NCBI GenBank assembly: GCA_013397455.1
Contig: VYZB01000014.1
Coordinates: 1 to 64,000, forward strand
Length of the DNA stretch: 64,000 nucleotides
Source of the DNA: Crotophaga sulcirostris
Taxonomy: Eukaryota; Chordata; Aves; Cuculiformes; Crotophagidae
Direction of reading: 5' to 3'
The position numbers and the translations under genes are program-made. The notes beneath the pieces are model-generated. The model ran no database searches. It saw only the letters and a list, made by a program, of their open reading frames with translations, and had not been told where the DNA came from. Below, one piece after another: positions 35,699 to 49,089 of the stretch. Position 1 is the first letter of the stretch. The number at the start of each line of letters is the position of its first letter.

Positions 35699-36167
35699 NN
35701 NNNNNNNNNNNNNNNNNNNNNNNNNNNNNNNNNNNNNNNNNNNNNNNNNNNNNNNNNNNNNNNNNNNNNNNNNNNNNNNNNNNNNNNNNNNNNNNNNNNN
35801 NNNNNNNNNNNNNNNNNNNNNNNNNNNNNNNNNNNNNNNNNNNNNNNNNNNNNNNNNNNNNNNNNNNNNNNNNNNNNNNNNNNNNNNNNNNNNNNNNNNN
35901 NNNNNNNNNNNNNNNNNNNNNNNNNNNNNNNNNNNNNNNNNNNNNNNNNNNNNNNNNNNNNNNNNNNNNNNNNNNNNNNNNNNNNNNNNNNNNNNNNNNN
36001 NNNNNNNNNNNNNNNNNNNNNNNNNNNNNNNNNNNNNNNNNNNNNNNNNNNNNNNNNNNNNNNNNNNNNNNNNNNNNNNNNNNNNNNNNNNNNNNNNNNN
36101 NNNNNNNNNNNNNNNNNNNNNNNNNNNNNNNNNNNNNNNNNNNNNNNNNNNNNNNNNNNNNNNNNNN
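35699..36167. other. assembly gap (469 N)
   Basis: A run of N with CR1 sequence on both sides. The ACOX2 promoter or first exon may lie near or within it. Confidence 1.
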
Positions 36168-36350
36168 GGCCTTCCCAACCTCATCGTGAAGAATTTCTTC
36201 CTAATGTCTAATCTAAATCTTCCTCCTTCCAGTTTAAAGCCATTCCCCCTGGTCCTATCCCTGCACTCCCTGATCAGGAGCCCCTCCCCAGCTTTCCTGG
36301 AGCCCCTTTCAGTACTGGGAGGCTGCTCTGAGGTCTCCCCACAGCCACCA
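36168..36350 (-). mobile_element. CR1 LINE fragment after the gap
   Basis: CR1 segment (TCATCGTGAAGAATTTCTTC, AATGTCTAATCTAAATCTTC) continuing out of the N run to about AGGTCTCCCCACAGCC. Confidence 0.82.
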
Positions 36351-36514
36351 GAGCTGCACACCTGGCAGCATTCTCACACACCTCTGCTCCACAGGCCTGG
36401 GGGTTGCCCAGAGAGCTCATGGGCTTTGGTGGGAAACAACAAAATCTACATGAGCACCTGGTCATGGGGTGTTGGAACACACTGTAATTTTCCTTTTCTC
36501 CTCATTTCCATAAG

Positions 36515-37440
36515 CCTGGATCTCCCCCCAGGGTTCAGTGCTGGGTCCAGTTCTGTTCAATATCTTTATCAACAGTCTGGATGAGGGGATTGAGTGCACC
36601 CTTAGTAAGCTTGCAGATGACACTAAGCTGGGTGATAGTGGTGATCTGCTTGAAGGAAGGGAGGCTCTGCAGAGGGATCTGGACAGGCTGCATTGATGGA
36701 CTGAAACCAATGGGTTGCGGTTCAATAAGATCAAGTGCCAGGTCCTGCATTTGGGACACAACAACCCCATGCAGTGTTATAGACCTGGGGAGGAGAGGCT
36801 GGAAAGTTGCCTGGCAGAGAAGGACCTGGGGGTGTTGGTTGACAGCGGCTGAACATGAGCCAGCAGTGGCCCAAGTGGGTAAGAAGGCCAACAGCATCTT
36901 GGCCAGTGTCAGAAACAGTGTGACCAGGGGAGTGATTGTGCTGGTGAGACCACACCTTGAGTACTGGGTTCAGTTTTGGGCCCCTTACTACAAGAAGGAC
37001 ATTGAGGGGCTGGAGCAGATCTGGAGAAGGGCAATGAGGTTGGGGAAGAGGCTGGAGAAGAAGTCTTATGAGGGGCTGCTGAGAGATCTGGGGCTGTTTA
37101 GCCTAGAGAAGAGGAGGCCTCATCGCTGTCTACAATTGCCTGAGAGGAGACTGCGGTGAGGTCAGTGTTGGTCTCTTCTCCCGAGTGACAGGTAATAGGA
37201 TGAGAGGAAATGGCCCCAAGTTGGACCAGGGGAGGTTCAGACTAGACATTAGGAAAAACTTCTTTACTGAAAGGGTGGTCAGGCACTTGCAGAGGCTGCT
37301 CAGGGAGGTGGTTGAGTCACCATCTCTGGAGGTGTTTAAAAGACGGGTAGATGAGTTCCTTGGGGATATGGTTTAGAAGTGGACAGGTACAGTTGGAGTT
37401 GATTATCTCAGAGGTCTTTTCCAACCAGATGATTCTATGT
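36515..37440 (+). mobile_element. CR1 LINE, RT C-terminus plus 3' UTR
   Basis: Starts within RT (GTTCAGTGCTGGGTCCAGTT; TTGCAGATGACAC encodes the catalytic Asp pair) and runs to CAGATGATTCTATG. Frames are broken by stops. Confidence 0.88.
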
Positions 37441-40400
37441 CCAACTCACAGGTTTTGTATGACGCTTTTATCAACGCAAAACCAGTCATTCTGTGGCAGT
37501 TTTAGATAATTTTGGGAAATTATCTAAACATTGATAAATACTTAGGATGGGTAGAGGAGAGTTCCTGAGAATGGGTGTTTAGCTAGGGCCAGTCTAAAGG
37601 ATACTGCTAGCTTGAGGAGTAAAACCGAAATTCGCCATTTCTGAGGCACTAACATGAAGTAAATTAGACAGTAAAATATAAGGATTCTCTTACGGGGATT
37701 TCCACTTCAGCAAACTATCTATGAGCACTTCAGGAGAGTGTGCATAGGAAAAGAGATCTCAGCATGACCTGGGTAAGTTGCAAATCTGGTGTTGAAAACT
37801 CTGGCAGGAAGAAAATGTAGGCGATGGAGCAGTTTACTCTCTTCTGTAGAAGAGGAACTGTCAGAATATAAGTGACTGTCTTTGGCACTTTCCCACAAAA
37901 GGTGGTATGTGATCACTGTAATCAGTTGTGGGACAGAGCCCATCGAAACATCGCTGGTTGGGGCAGTGAAAAGTTGATAAAGGATTTTACAAAGTCCTGC
38001 CTGAGTCCCCCAGTCTCGTGTGTCACCAAAGACCACGCTTTCTGTGGAGATATTTCCCATTGTGTGGTTTGTGTCAGGGAATGAAGTACACAACCTGCCA
38101 TGGTAGGATAACAAGTGAGCTGTTATTGTAAGCAGCAAGAAGGTGGGAAGATGTTTTGGAAACCTAACCTGAAGAACAGGTTTATTCAATGAGCCCTCAT
38201 CCCTAATGGGGTGAGCTGACTGCCCACACCAGTGTCACAGGGTGTGGAGTGTTGGGAATGCCGTGTGACTCCCAGTGTGGCAAACTGGGCAGATACCTGG
38301 TGTCAGAGAAACATACCCAACCACCATCTCTGCCTTGTTTTGAGCAGGAAGTTGGCATTTCTGCTGTTAAGGATATTGCTAAAGAAACAGAGAAGTCCTT
38401 TTCGTTTCCATTGCTGCATTCAGTTTTTGTCGTGGCTCTCGGGGAGCATAGTGTGTGTGACCTGCACATGTGAAGCATCCTCTATTTCTTATCTGTTTAA
38501 TCTGTGGTCTTCCATTGCTGCTAAAAAGCTTTAAAAATATTTAAAAATAATGAAGTGAGTGTGAGGATTACCTTTCAATTCAGAACTGAGCTATTAAATG
38601 AAATCCAAGGGCAATGTGTTCCCTTGACTTTGTAAGTCTTACTCTGCCAGGGAGGTGTGCATTAATCTCCAGTTAGAAATCAAACATATGGAAAGTTTCA
38701 GTGCACAAAGCCCGATTCCACAATTTTTGTGCCATTAAACTTTCAGTAAATTGTGATGAAGTCTAGGGATAAGCAGTGGATGCAGATGATGAAAACAGCT
38801 TGTTCATGAGTAAGTTAACACAGGACTAAGAAAGGAGCTGCTGTCAGAATTCACTGATCTTTTATGTTCGATCAGTTTATTTGGCTGTTGTCTGCTTGTA
38901 TCCTCGGAGCTTTTTCAGTTCCTTGTAGAAAAGAGCAAAATATACAATCATCATATAGTTTATTTCTTCAGGAGTGAAGTAGAGTTGCACAACATATGTT
39001 TTTATATAAATGTATAAACACCAATACAGAATACAGACTGTATACCACATAGGCAACATACACAGTGCAAAAAGTTTTCTTCCATCAATACCCTGATAAT
39101 CTGTATATTCTGGATATACTATGTTTATTCAGGAATGTGTTCTAGGGGCATAAAGAGGAATTGTTTTAAAAGAAAAAGAGATGCAAATCTTCCTGGTGAT
39201 GCCTACACTGATGTTTTTTTGGGTGCCAACTCCATGCTGTTGTGCCATGAAGCAGAAGAGCAATAGGGCAGGTTTCAGGTTTTACAGGCGCTGAGTATGA
39301 GCCCAGCCAAGGGAGGCTGTTATCGTTCACAGTGCTGTGTTGGAAAAACACTGTGATTTTCTTAAGCCAACACTTGAACAGTAAAAGCATCATTTCCCAT
39401 GTGCTGGAGGGAGCCTGCAGGAGTTCGAGTCCCCCAGGAGCTCTCAGTGCTGGCTGCTTGCACCTGGTTTGGTGGGTTGGCGTGTGGATGTGTGGCTGGG
39501 TCCTAGCTCACAGCCTACAGGGTCCCAGCGGGCAGCTGGGTCTGGGCTTTCTGCTGTCTGTCCACCACTGAAAGGATTTCTTGTGTCTCTCTTAGCTCAG
39601 CCTGAGTTCGGACAGTATGACGTGGCCCTCGCTTTCCCTTCTGGACACCTGCTGAAAAAGACCCAGACACCCCTGTGCAATCACGGACTGCATTGGTGTG
39701 CAGCCCCAACTCTGTGCTTGGTGGACACTACATCAAAGGGAGACACTTTGATTTTTTTATTTCTTTTTTCTTTCCTAGATAATATTTGCATTCCCAAGAA
39801 GACATCAGCAAAATATTTTCAACCTTTTAATTGCTGATCTGAGCACTCAGCTTACCTAGACCTTACTGGATGGCTCCCACCCAAGGACTTGCATAAACAC
39901 CCCTGTCCGAGCCTGGATGAGCTGATTTCAGTGGTACATATGGAGTGACAGATTGCCTCTCCTGGAGACCATTTCCATCTGTGACAAAATTACAAATTAA
40001 TTTGCTGAATTTTTTTAGCTCTTGGATCAAGGTTATTTAATCTGTGCCATAACCCTTCACAAAACCCCAGCACAGTAATTCTAGCTTGTTATTTAAAGCA
40101 ACATTACCTATGGAGTATCGTATAGCATTCTCTACAGCTGTGTACAAACTTTCTTAGAAACACCTTCTTTTTTCTTGGAGATATTTGGGAATATTTTTCC
40201 CCTGAAAAAGTGTTCGGTTCTGCTTTTTCCTCATGTTTTTAATCAGAAATTATATGAAAAGCTTCCTTTCGGATCTTATTCGACTCGTAGTGACTATATG
40301 CGTGGGATTTCTGAAGTTTAGAATAAGTGTGATGAGCAAGGGACTTAAAAACTACTGCAGAGGCAATGCCACACGATGGGGCTCTTGAGGAGTGAAACTG

Positions 40401-42045
40401 AGTTAAGGGCGTTTATAGACCAATCTGTTGCAGAAGCCCTGTGCCTGTGTCACTGCTCTTGATGTGATGTGGCACAAATTTTTTTACTCAAGCTGCCAGG
40501 CTGAGCAACAGTCCTCTGAAATGAAGCACCCTGCTGGACCAGGGAGACTAGGGATGGATTAGTAATTTTTTAATAAATATGTGATAAATGCCCAGTTTCC
40601 CTTAGTTTATTTATGGATCCACTGAAGATGTGGACAAGTAGATACTGTTTAATCAGGTATTACCTTCCCAGCTCACTAGGTCTGTTGAAGCTTGCCATTC
40701 AGGAACCAGTGTTGCAAGGCAGTTGGAAAGTTATGCTGTTTAAGGTTTACATCAGGGCTGATGCAAGAAGCAAGAAACTCAGATCTTTCTGAAGGAACAA
40801 TTTTACCTCCAGACATGGTCACCTTAGGCCACAGATGGCCCATAGATGTGGCAGGCTCTGTCTATACATGGTGCAAATGTACATTCTATCTCAGCTGTGC
40901 TATACCAGCAACAAGATTTTTAGCCTTGCAAGGTGACAACTGAAATGAGGCAGCTGTGACCTCTGGAAAAGGGGGTGAGAAGCACTGACAAATAATTTTG
41001 CATCAGTACCAATGTGCCCTGTAGCCTCTGGTGTTTGCAGGTGTCAGCTGTGTGCAGGGTAAACAGGACAGCAGCCTGACATGACTGCATTACTGCCTCT
41101 CAATCACAGGACATTTTTGTGGTAGCCCAAACCCAGCTGCTGGGTGAGGGGCTGAAGCTCAGTAGTCCAGGGGCAAGAAGCAGTTTTTTCTGTCTGCTGC
41201 ATTGGCAGGGATCTTCTGCCTGGTCCCTGCACACTTCCATGATCACCCATGCTGAAAACACTCAGCCTTTGCTTTCTGCATCGGGCGTTTGCCTCCCACT
41301 TGAGGGGGTGATGATATAGCCCAATGCATTTTCTGTCTGAGCATGGAACTGCCTAAAAAGCTTTTTTTCAAACAGGTTTGAATTGCAGTATAAAGGTACT
41401 CGTGAAGAAGAGTTGCACCTGCCTGTGCTGCATGGGTATGGGCACACAGAGGTTGATTTTTCTAGTGGTTCAATAGTACAGATGTGCTGCTGGCACACAC
41501 AGCCTTGGCGAGGCTTGACTCACATAACAGTGCAATACCGGTGACAATTACAGTCACCTGTACTGTTGTTGGTAATACACAGATTGTCCCTTTTAGTTTC
41601 CATGCCAGGTTTCCATGAGGTTCTCCAGAGCTGCAGCTGCCCTCTTGCCACCTCGTGCCTGGCAAGCCTGTCTCCAGGAAGAAACAGAGGTCCCCCAAAC
41701 CATCCCTTTATAGACTTCCCTGGCTTAAACTGTTGCTGTGTCTCAAGGGTTAACCAAGAGTTAGCTGAGGGGGTAGCGTACACCCACAATCTGGGGGGGG
41801 GGGGAAATAACGTAATTTCTCTCTGCATCTCCTTGTGTGAGTACTTCTTTCATGAATACTGCACCTTTTCCACAGTGGTACATTCCTGGTCTGGGAAAAC
41901 CTGTTTGTGCCTTCTACTGGAGCGAGTGTTAATAACCATAAGTAGCCCCGATGGTGCGGCTGTGTATGTCCACCGTGTCCAGAGACGTCAGCATGCGTGT
42001 GTTAGTGCCTGCCTTGGTAGGATCCCTGTTGAGTTTTGGGAGAAG
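37441..42045. other. FAM107A 3' side: probable long 3' UTR and intergenic DNA
   Basis: No further coding exon was recognised. Minus-strand AATAAA hexamers at 40606-40611, 39756-39761 and 38876-38881 are candidate FAM107A poly(A) signals; which is used cannot be told. A 156-codon minus-strand frame at 37,719-38,189 and a 60-codon one ending at 38,877 have no recognised relatives. Confidence 0.35.
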
Positions 42046-45000
42046 CTATGCTGCTTTCTCATCCCCAGCCACTGTTGATGTTCTTCTCAGGTTTTCCTTG
42101 ACTTTAATGAATTCTGGTGCATGTTCTTCCTGCTTCTCTTGCTCTTTCTCCAGCTGTGAGAAAGAAGAGTCACCATTATCCGTGCATACTAAAGGACACA
42201 AGTGCATCAGCTACATTAAAACAGTGGGTTTCATTATTGCTAGGTGTCCATTTATTATTGCCCAAAGCTGAATGCGTGTGTAGTGCATGTGTTAGTGGTT
42301 TTTTTTTCCAAACCACTACACCAGAGCCCTGTTCCCCCCAAACCTCTTCTGATCACCCACTGAAACATTGTTTTTTTCATTCCAGGGAGGAACATCTCCC
42401 GCAGAAAAGTGAGAGAGTGCTTTGCTTCAGACTTGACATGGAGGATGAAGGAAGAGGTTAGAATCCTTCCCAGCAAAGGACCCCTGCGAGCCTGGGAAAA
42501 GCTCTTGGCAGTAGATTATTGTCTAAGGAGTGGTAAGTTGTTGTACAGCCTCACTTACATGCAAAGTCTTTATGGATCTGTCCCTAAACCACCTTATTTC
42601 ATATTCCTGGTTCTTCACTGAGAGGGCTGGACTTTGATTTTCAAGTGGTCTTGGCTTGGCTGATGTTATTGCAAGGGACCTGTTGTGTCATTAATTAAAC
42701 AAACCAGTTTCATCCATTTGCAGTGCAAATGCTGGTAAGTAGGGCAAGAAATGACTTTATTTTCAGTGGCAGCAAGCTGACATGCTCCTTGCACTGGTTT
42801 GGGTAAGAGAGCAGGTGCAGAGAGCACCTGGGGCATGGCTGTGCTGCTGACAAATGCCCACACTGGATATTGCTCTCCAATGGCATAGTTTTGGCCAATC
42901 CACACGCTGGGAACTGCTCCCAAAAGCAGCTTGGGCATAAATGCAGCAGGATTTTCACCTTCCAGCACTTCTGCAGCCTCTCACCCCACAACACAGGGCC
43001 CTGAGCAGCCCTGTGGTGGTGCTGCAACAATCCCCATGCTATTTGGCGTGTTTGAACTGGAAAGCAGCCCCCAGGAATACCATGTGGGATCTGCAGGAGA
43101 CCCAGGGCTGTTGGTGCGCAGAGGGGGTCCTGGTGATGCAGATGAGATGGATCCCACTGTGAGGAGGAGCATGCTGCAGCTGCACGGGGTAGCAGCAAAG
43201 GATGGACTGTGGCTCCCCTTTTATAGAGGGGCAGCAACGCAATTCCTTGAGTTGAGCCTCAGCCCACCCACCTCCTATGTGTTCTGTGCCTAGTGTGGGG
43301 TGGCTGAGGTAACCTGAGGATGGCTGAAAACTCAACTGTACCTGATCCAGCCTCTGGTGCCTCTTTAATAGCTCTTTTTCAAAAGGACACTGCAATTTCT
43401 TTGCCTCTTCCTCTTCCTTCTTCTGTCTGATGAGCTGGTTTCGCCGTCGATGCTCAAGCACCCGCTGTAGCTCTGGCTTGCTCTCCACACCCAAACCTCT
43501 GTGGATAAAAAGTAGGTAAATCAGGGCCAGAGCACCTGCATCCAGGGGTGTAACCACTGCCAGCCCAACACCCCCAAACTCTTCTTGGTCCTGAATGGAT
43601 ACTTGGAAGACCTGGTCAACAAAACCAGTCCTGGTCCACAAATTCATCCAGAAAGCTTTGAGGGTGTTACTGAGAGCACTATACTGCAGGATGATGCCTT
43701 GGGCTGCCTACCTCAGGTGGGCACTGCCTTTGCTTTGTCAAGGGCTTGTAGCATTGGAAACTTTGCTTATCCCATTGGACTGAGGTGCTTCAGCTTTCTG
43801 GGTTGGATATGGAAATGGCATCTTCTGTCGGCTCCTGGTTACTGGTTTTAATTATGTCACTGACAGCTTCAGCAACATTGAGGGCATTTTAAATAATGAC
43901 AATTTTTTTTTCCGCCAGCAGGGGTAGTCATTGATCTGCAATAATTGTCCTGGCAGTTCCTTTTCTCCCTGTTGCATCCTAACTTTGCTACGGAGCTCAG
44001 GGCTAGCGATCCTCCTGTCGACGTGGAGAGATTAGGTCAAGAGGCCAAAATGAAATAACCTTTCCTTCTGGAAGTTAGAGCGTTTGCCAGTGGTACAGGC
44101 ACCTGGCTCCCTGTCAGCTGCCTGAAGCATCTCAAAGGAAGCCGGGCTGCTCCAAGCCCTGTTCTGTGAGGGGTGGGATCACGGGAAATGAGGAATGGCA
44201 AGAACATGCAGGAAAGCCATAAATATGTGCCAAAGAGATGAAAGAAGTTCTCCAAACAAATTTCAGAGACTGAATATGCTGAATATTGCCATGCCTGAAT
44301 TTAGACAGGAAGATTTACCTCCTGCAGCTGACCCTGGCCACCTCCCCACCGGCTTCTGCCCTCCTAGAAGTACTGGAGTAGCTATGGATGTGTGGGGCTA
44401 TGGGTAAATGCAGAATAAGTCCTTATATGCTCCTGCATGGTTGTGGGACTGTTCCTGCCCTTTCAGGATAGTGGTTTAACCAACTCATCTCTACCATACC
44501 AAAAGGAATCTGCCTTCATAAAATCTATCGACTTCCTGGTTTAAATCACTAAAAGCAGTGACTGCCCTACTGAGCCCTAGCCAAAGATAGGCAAAACCCA
44601 AAGGTGCTGGGAAGTAAAACATTTGCTGAGTTTTGAGAGACCTTATTGCAGCTGCACAGTTTCATATCACTGAACAACAGAATATTAAGAAGTGATTGAG
44701 GCCACATTTACGCAGGCTGTCTTCAGCAGCAGCAACTGGAATGTAAGTGATCTTGCAAGAAAATACTGAATGTGAAGTAGTTGGTTCAAGTTGTATTTCT
44801 GAGGAGTTGAAGACCTCATAGCTGTCACACCCGGGGAAGGGGTGCAGCCTGACCACTTTCATGGACTGGGTTTAGCCCTCATTTGAATCAATGGGTTGAG
44901 AGTATTTGTAAGTCCCATTGTGGCATTTGAGGTGTTTGATGTTCCTGTGGGTGAAGGTCTGTTTTGAGGCAAGGAGCAGATTTCGCCGTGTTTGAGCTAA

Positions 45001-47276
45001 GGGCTTGCCCAGGGCACGGTAGGTTAGGATAGACAATTAATGCAAAGCTTGTAAGGTCGTTTGAAAGCAGAAGCATGAAACCCAGTGGACTATGGGGCTT
45101 CCTTGACAAGGTAGCAGGCACTGAGGAGGTATCTCACATCATGAGAAATTAAACTGTCAGGCAGGAGAGGAAAATGCTCTCCAGGTACAGCAAGCTCTCA
45201 GTGAGTTGAACCTCTGAGTGAAGGCAGGTGCAGCATCAGCCCCACAGCTTTCATAATGTTTCTTTTCAAGGCAGGAAGAACTCTGATTTTGCAGAGATGC
45301 TTTTCCCAAAGCTTGAGAGAAGGCAAACCTGCCTTGGTGTATGAGAGACACAGCTTGAAATGTTGCCTGTGGGTTTGTTACTACTCTTTGATTTAAGCTG
45401 CCTGTGGTGTTGGTACCCAGAGGTGTTGACTAAGATAAGAGTTTTGTTGCACAAGCTGCTGATCCAAGTTGCTTTCCATGCTGCTTAAGGGAAAAAAACA
45501 ACAGCAAGGCAGAAACAGTCATAGATTCTTCTGTCTACCCATCTCCCCTCTCTCACCCTATAGGAACATGAAACATGAAGCAAAAGTGGTGGATTTGAGA
45601 GTGACAAGAAACCAGCAATGACGAATTATTGTTTGCAGTGGGGTTTGTTTCGCATATTTGCTGAAAAATATTTGGGAGACCATAGTGAAAGCTGGTGCCT
45701 GAGATGTACAGGATGATAAGGAGAGGGGTCAGGAGATGCAGGATGGCTGCAGTAGAGCTGCCTCCTGCAGTATCTGATAGCACATGTGGATGTAAAATGA
45801 TGACATGGGCAGAAAAAGAGTGCAAATTGATAATGTACTTTTTCTTTGCCAGTTTGAAGTTCAGTTGAGTCTGATACCATGGGGTCTGTACCCCATCTGC
45901 TGCCATTCCTCTCGCTACCTCCATTGCAGGAATTTCTTGTTTCTTTGTTCCATCATGGTTAGACTAGAATAATGTTCTGCAAGATGAATGCCAATGTTGG
46001 TGGGTGAGCCTTTAAAGTCAGCAGTATCACTAGGCAGGATATGGTCACTCTCAAACCAGAAGGTTTTAAATATATCTGGCTGGTATAGTTATCTCTGCCT
46101 TGATGCCAGAGAATGGCCTGGGCATGGTCCCTGTAATTCTTCTAATTCTGAGAAAATGAAATGAAATCCAAGCCCAGGCAGTGCCAGTATTGATTAAAGC
46201 ACCCCGCTGGCAAGCTTGATTCTTTGCTGAATTAACATATGTGTCTGGCTCTTGTGATGGCTGTAGTCTTTTTAAACAGAGGCTATGCTCCTTTTAATTA
46301 GATGGCCAAAGTGCTGTCATGTCAGAATATTTCAGTGTGTTCAGAAAAAATCAATATAAAGCCAGCAGATTTCTTGCTGTGCTTAAAAGCCTCTGAACTG
46401 AATGTGCTTTTATAGCACTGATGTTCAGACCGTTGCTGCAAAGGAATGATGTGGTTATAGGTTCTCAGTCACTGATGTCATTATCCTGATGTTGTATCTG
46501 CACCCCAAAAAGTTAAATTGGAGTAATAGGGTAGGAAGTTAGGAATGTGAATTCTAGCCTATCTTTACCTAGTTGATTTTTAGGGAGACACTGCTTAGCC
46601 TTTTCCTTGTACAGATGATCTCACGCTAATGCTCTCCCAGCTTTGATTGGCTCCATCCAGCCTGCATCTCTTATCAATTCTGGGTTCACCTCAGGAAGGC
46701 TGCACATTGCTGGGGACTTGGCACATCAGTGATGGAAAAAGCAAGACCAGGGAAAAAACATGCGTGGGACACTGAGAAGGGGGCTATAGGGACGTTTTGC
46801 ATCTTGTGGTGCTTGTGGCTTGAGGTGAGTGGAAATAGTGAGCAGCTCTGCAAAGTGCTCATGAGTGCTTCAGGATGGCAGCACAGGCGGCTTTGAGTTC
46901 TGCTTCTGTTTTAAAAAAAACCATCACATCAGAGAAAAGACAAAAGGGCTTCAGCAAGTTTTACACTGTGTGTGTTTGCAAGTGAAGGGATTTATCAAGC
47001 CGTTCCAGCTCACAGGCTGTGGCTGGCATTTGTGCCTCAACTGCTGAGCTCTGACAGCTCAGCACCTCTTGGACCACTCCAGTGGCAGGCTGCGACCTCC
47101 TCTTACCTTTTGTGGTTCATCAGCAGCTCTCTGTGCAGCTCTTGGTGACTCTTTGAGGCTTTGACAGGATTTAAGAGCTTTTTAGGTTTGATGAGGTCTG
47201 GATTTCCATCTATGTAGTCTGGATGAGTCAGGATATTCCCACTGTCTGGTTGCTCCCGCTGTACTTCAGTGTACAT
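42046..47276 (-). CDS. FAM107A: FAM107A, actin-associated stress-response protein
   Basis: Three coding exons: 47107-47276, 43342-43498 and 42046-42153. They total 435 nt, 144 residues plus TAG, the human length. Splice sites are GT-AG with matching phases. Exon one begins [20 protein letters not shown] and holds the hallmark [20 protein letters not shown]. Exon two holds [20 protein letters not shown] and the charged, coiled-coil-like [20 protein letters not shown]. Exon three has [14 protein letters not shown] and ends DEKAA. In mammals FAM107A (DRR1/TU3A) binds and bundles F-actin, is induced by stress and glucocorticoids, and acts in neurons and glia. The exon with this ATG starts at 47,281 after a CAG acceptor, so upstream 5' exon(s) must exist. 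It lies upstream of ACOX2 on the same strand, as in other vertebrates. Confidence 0.95.
43499..47106. other. FAM107A: FAM107A intron 1 of the coding part
   Basis: Mixed-composition intron of 3.6 kb with no CR1 tail or other repeat family recognised. Confidence 0.5.
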
Positions 47277-48992
47277 CGATACTGGAAGAAAACAGAGGTG
47301 TTTGCATGAGAAGTCTAACCCCACTCGGGCATGGGAACCCACTGGGGCATGGGAACCCACTGGAGCTCTCCTCCCCTGGGCAAGACAGAGGAGAAGATAC
47401 AGTGCCTGCCTGGCTGCCTGACCCCCGTGTCAGTGTCTGTGTGCTTGTGTCTCCATGTGCTGGTGAGGGTTTTTTTTGTGGAGGTTTTAAATAATATCCC
47501 CTTTGCGTTGTTGATGAGACACATATTAATTAGATCACTTAAATTTCTTGCCAGCCACTTGCTTCAGTGGCTGCAGAATTTAGTGCCAAGGATTAATTAA
47601 TGCAAGATAGGTCTAACTAAAACGGGCAACAGCCATGAATGCGGACTGTGCTGAGCTGCTGCTTTGGTTGTCCTGGCCAGGGCTGTTGCTACCTTAGCAC
47701 AAGGGCTTGCTGTGGGATTTGAGGAGCTTCTGAAACACGGGCCTGTGGAAGTGCTGCTGTATCCGAAACCTCTGTCAAAGAAAGATTTTGCTGATATCCT
47801 GCTGGCCTAATAATCAGGATCGAGCCCAATGCCAAGGGAAGCATAACTTGCCTGTGCAGTACGTGATCGTACTGTAATAATTTATATGTTCTGGGTGTAA
47901 GAACAAGAGCCCAGTGTTTTGGAAGTGATGGCAACTTGGATTTCAGGCCAACCACAGGACATATTCACTGCTGGTATTTTCCAAGTGCTCTACATTCCTC
48001 CTTTACAAAAAAACCCTCTATACAAAGTGAGTGCAAAGCACCAGATATAAGACAAACTGCATGTGGTGGGCTGTCTTTAAGTGTGGAGCACAGTGGGGCT
48101 GTGTACAATTAATGGCAGTGTATGGTCTAATCAGAGGCTCAGAAAGAGCAATTTATTCCTGACTATTCACTTGAACAATTTGGAAGTTTACCAGTAAGAA
48201 CAAAAAGTCCCAGGAAAAGGGTGTAGGCAGCTCCATGTCTGCAAGTGCCTCATTATTATAGTATTTTTGGGGACCTAGTGTGAATTTATATGGTTTGGTG
48301 GAACAACAAGGAAAAGAGTTGTTCAGTAATGTTGCCTCTCTCTCTCTTATTGCAGTCTCATGTATAAAAGGAATAAAGCCCCTGTAAAAGAGAAATCAAT
48401 AAAAAAAAGGCAAGAGAAAGCAGGCTAGGTCATTCTTTCATAGTCAGTAAGTACTTATCAAATGTAAAGTGGATTGCAATCAAACACAATTGTATAAGGA
48501 ATAGTACTGCTGAAGAAATGATTCAATATCTAACAATTTCTTGTTGCATGTTAACGTTGCCAGTGCCCTACTGCTTTGGGAACAAAGAAAAACAAATCAG
48601 AGCCCATTACATGGGTGTAATTGGGGTGAATAGTTCAGTACCTATTTAAAAGGCACTTGGAAGTCGGAACCAGTGATTTCTTGTATTAAATTATTTTCCT
48701 CTAGGATCTTACATCGCTCCTGGCAGAAGGGAGGGTGGCGTGGTTTGATGTTTGATGGCAAGTGCCAGGCTGACTTAAACCCCTGTGGGGTCAGACTCTG
48801 CAGGCTGAAACTGGGGCCTCAACGTTGCCTTCCGGAGAAAAGCAAGGACTGTAGAACAGCCAAGAGTTCAGGCAGCACAATTTCGTGGCTAATTTTTGTT
48901 AGATGAGAGCCAGGTTTTTAACAGTGAGGAAACATAGCAAGTTTTCACTGGGGTAAAATTGCTTTGGTGTTTTTCTTTTACTTCTTTCCCCC

Positions 48993-49089
48993 NNNNNNNN
49001 NNNNNNNNNNNNNNNNNNNNNNNNNNNNNNNNNNNNNNNNNNNNNNNNNNNNNNNNNNNNNNNNNNNNNNNNNNNNNNNNNNNNNNNNN
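48993..49089. other. assembly gap (97 N)
   Basis: A run of N inside presumed FAM107A intron sequence. Confidence 1.

Noticed and set aside
38877..39059. Minus-strand 60-codon frame (ends KKLRGYKQTTAK) as the last FAM107A exon
   Set aside because: The true last exon, with [11 protein letters not shown], is at 42046-42153 and fits phase and length; this frame is probably in the 3' UTR or intergenic.
47318..47362. Minisatellite array
   Set aside because: Only about two copies of an 18-19 base unit.
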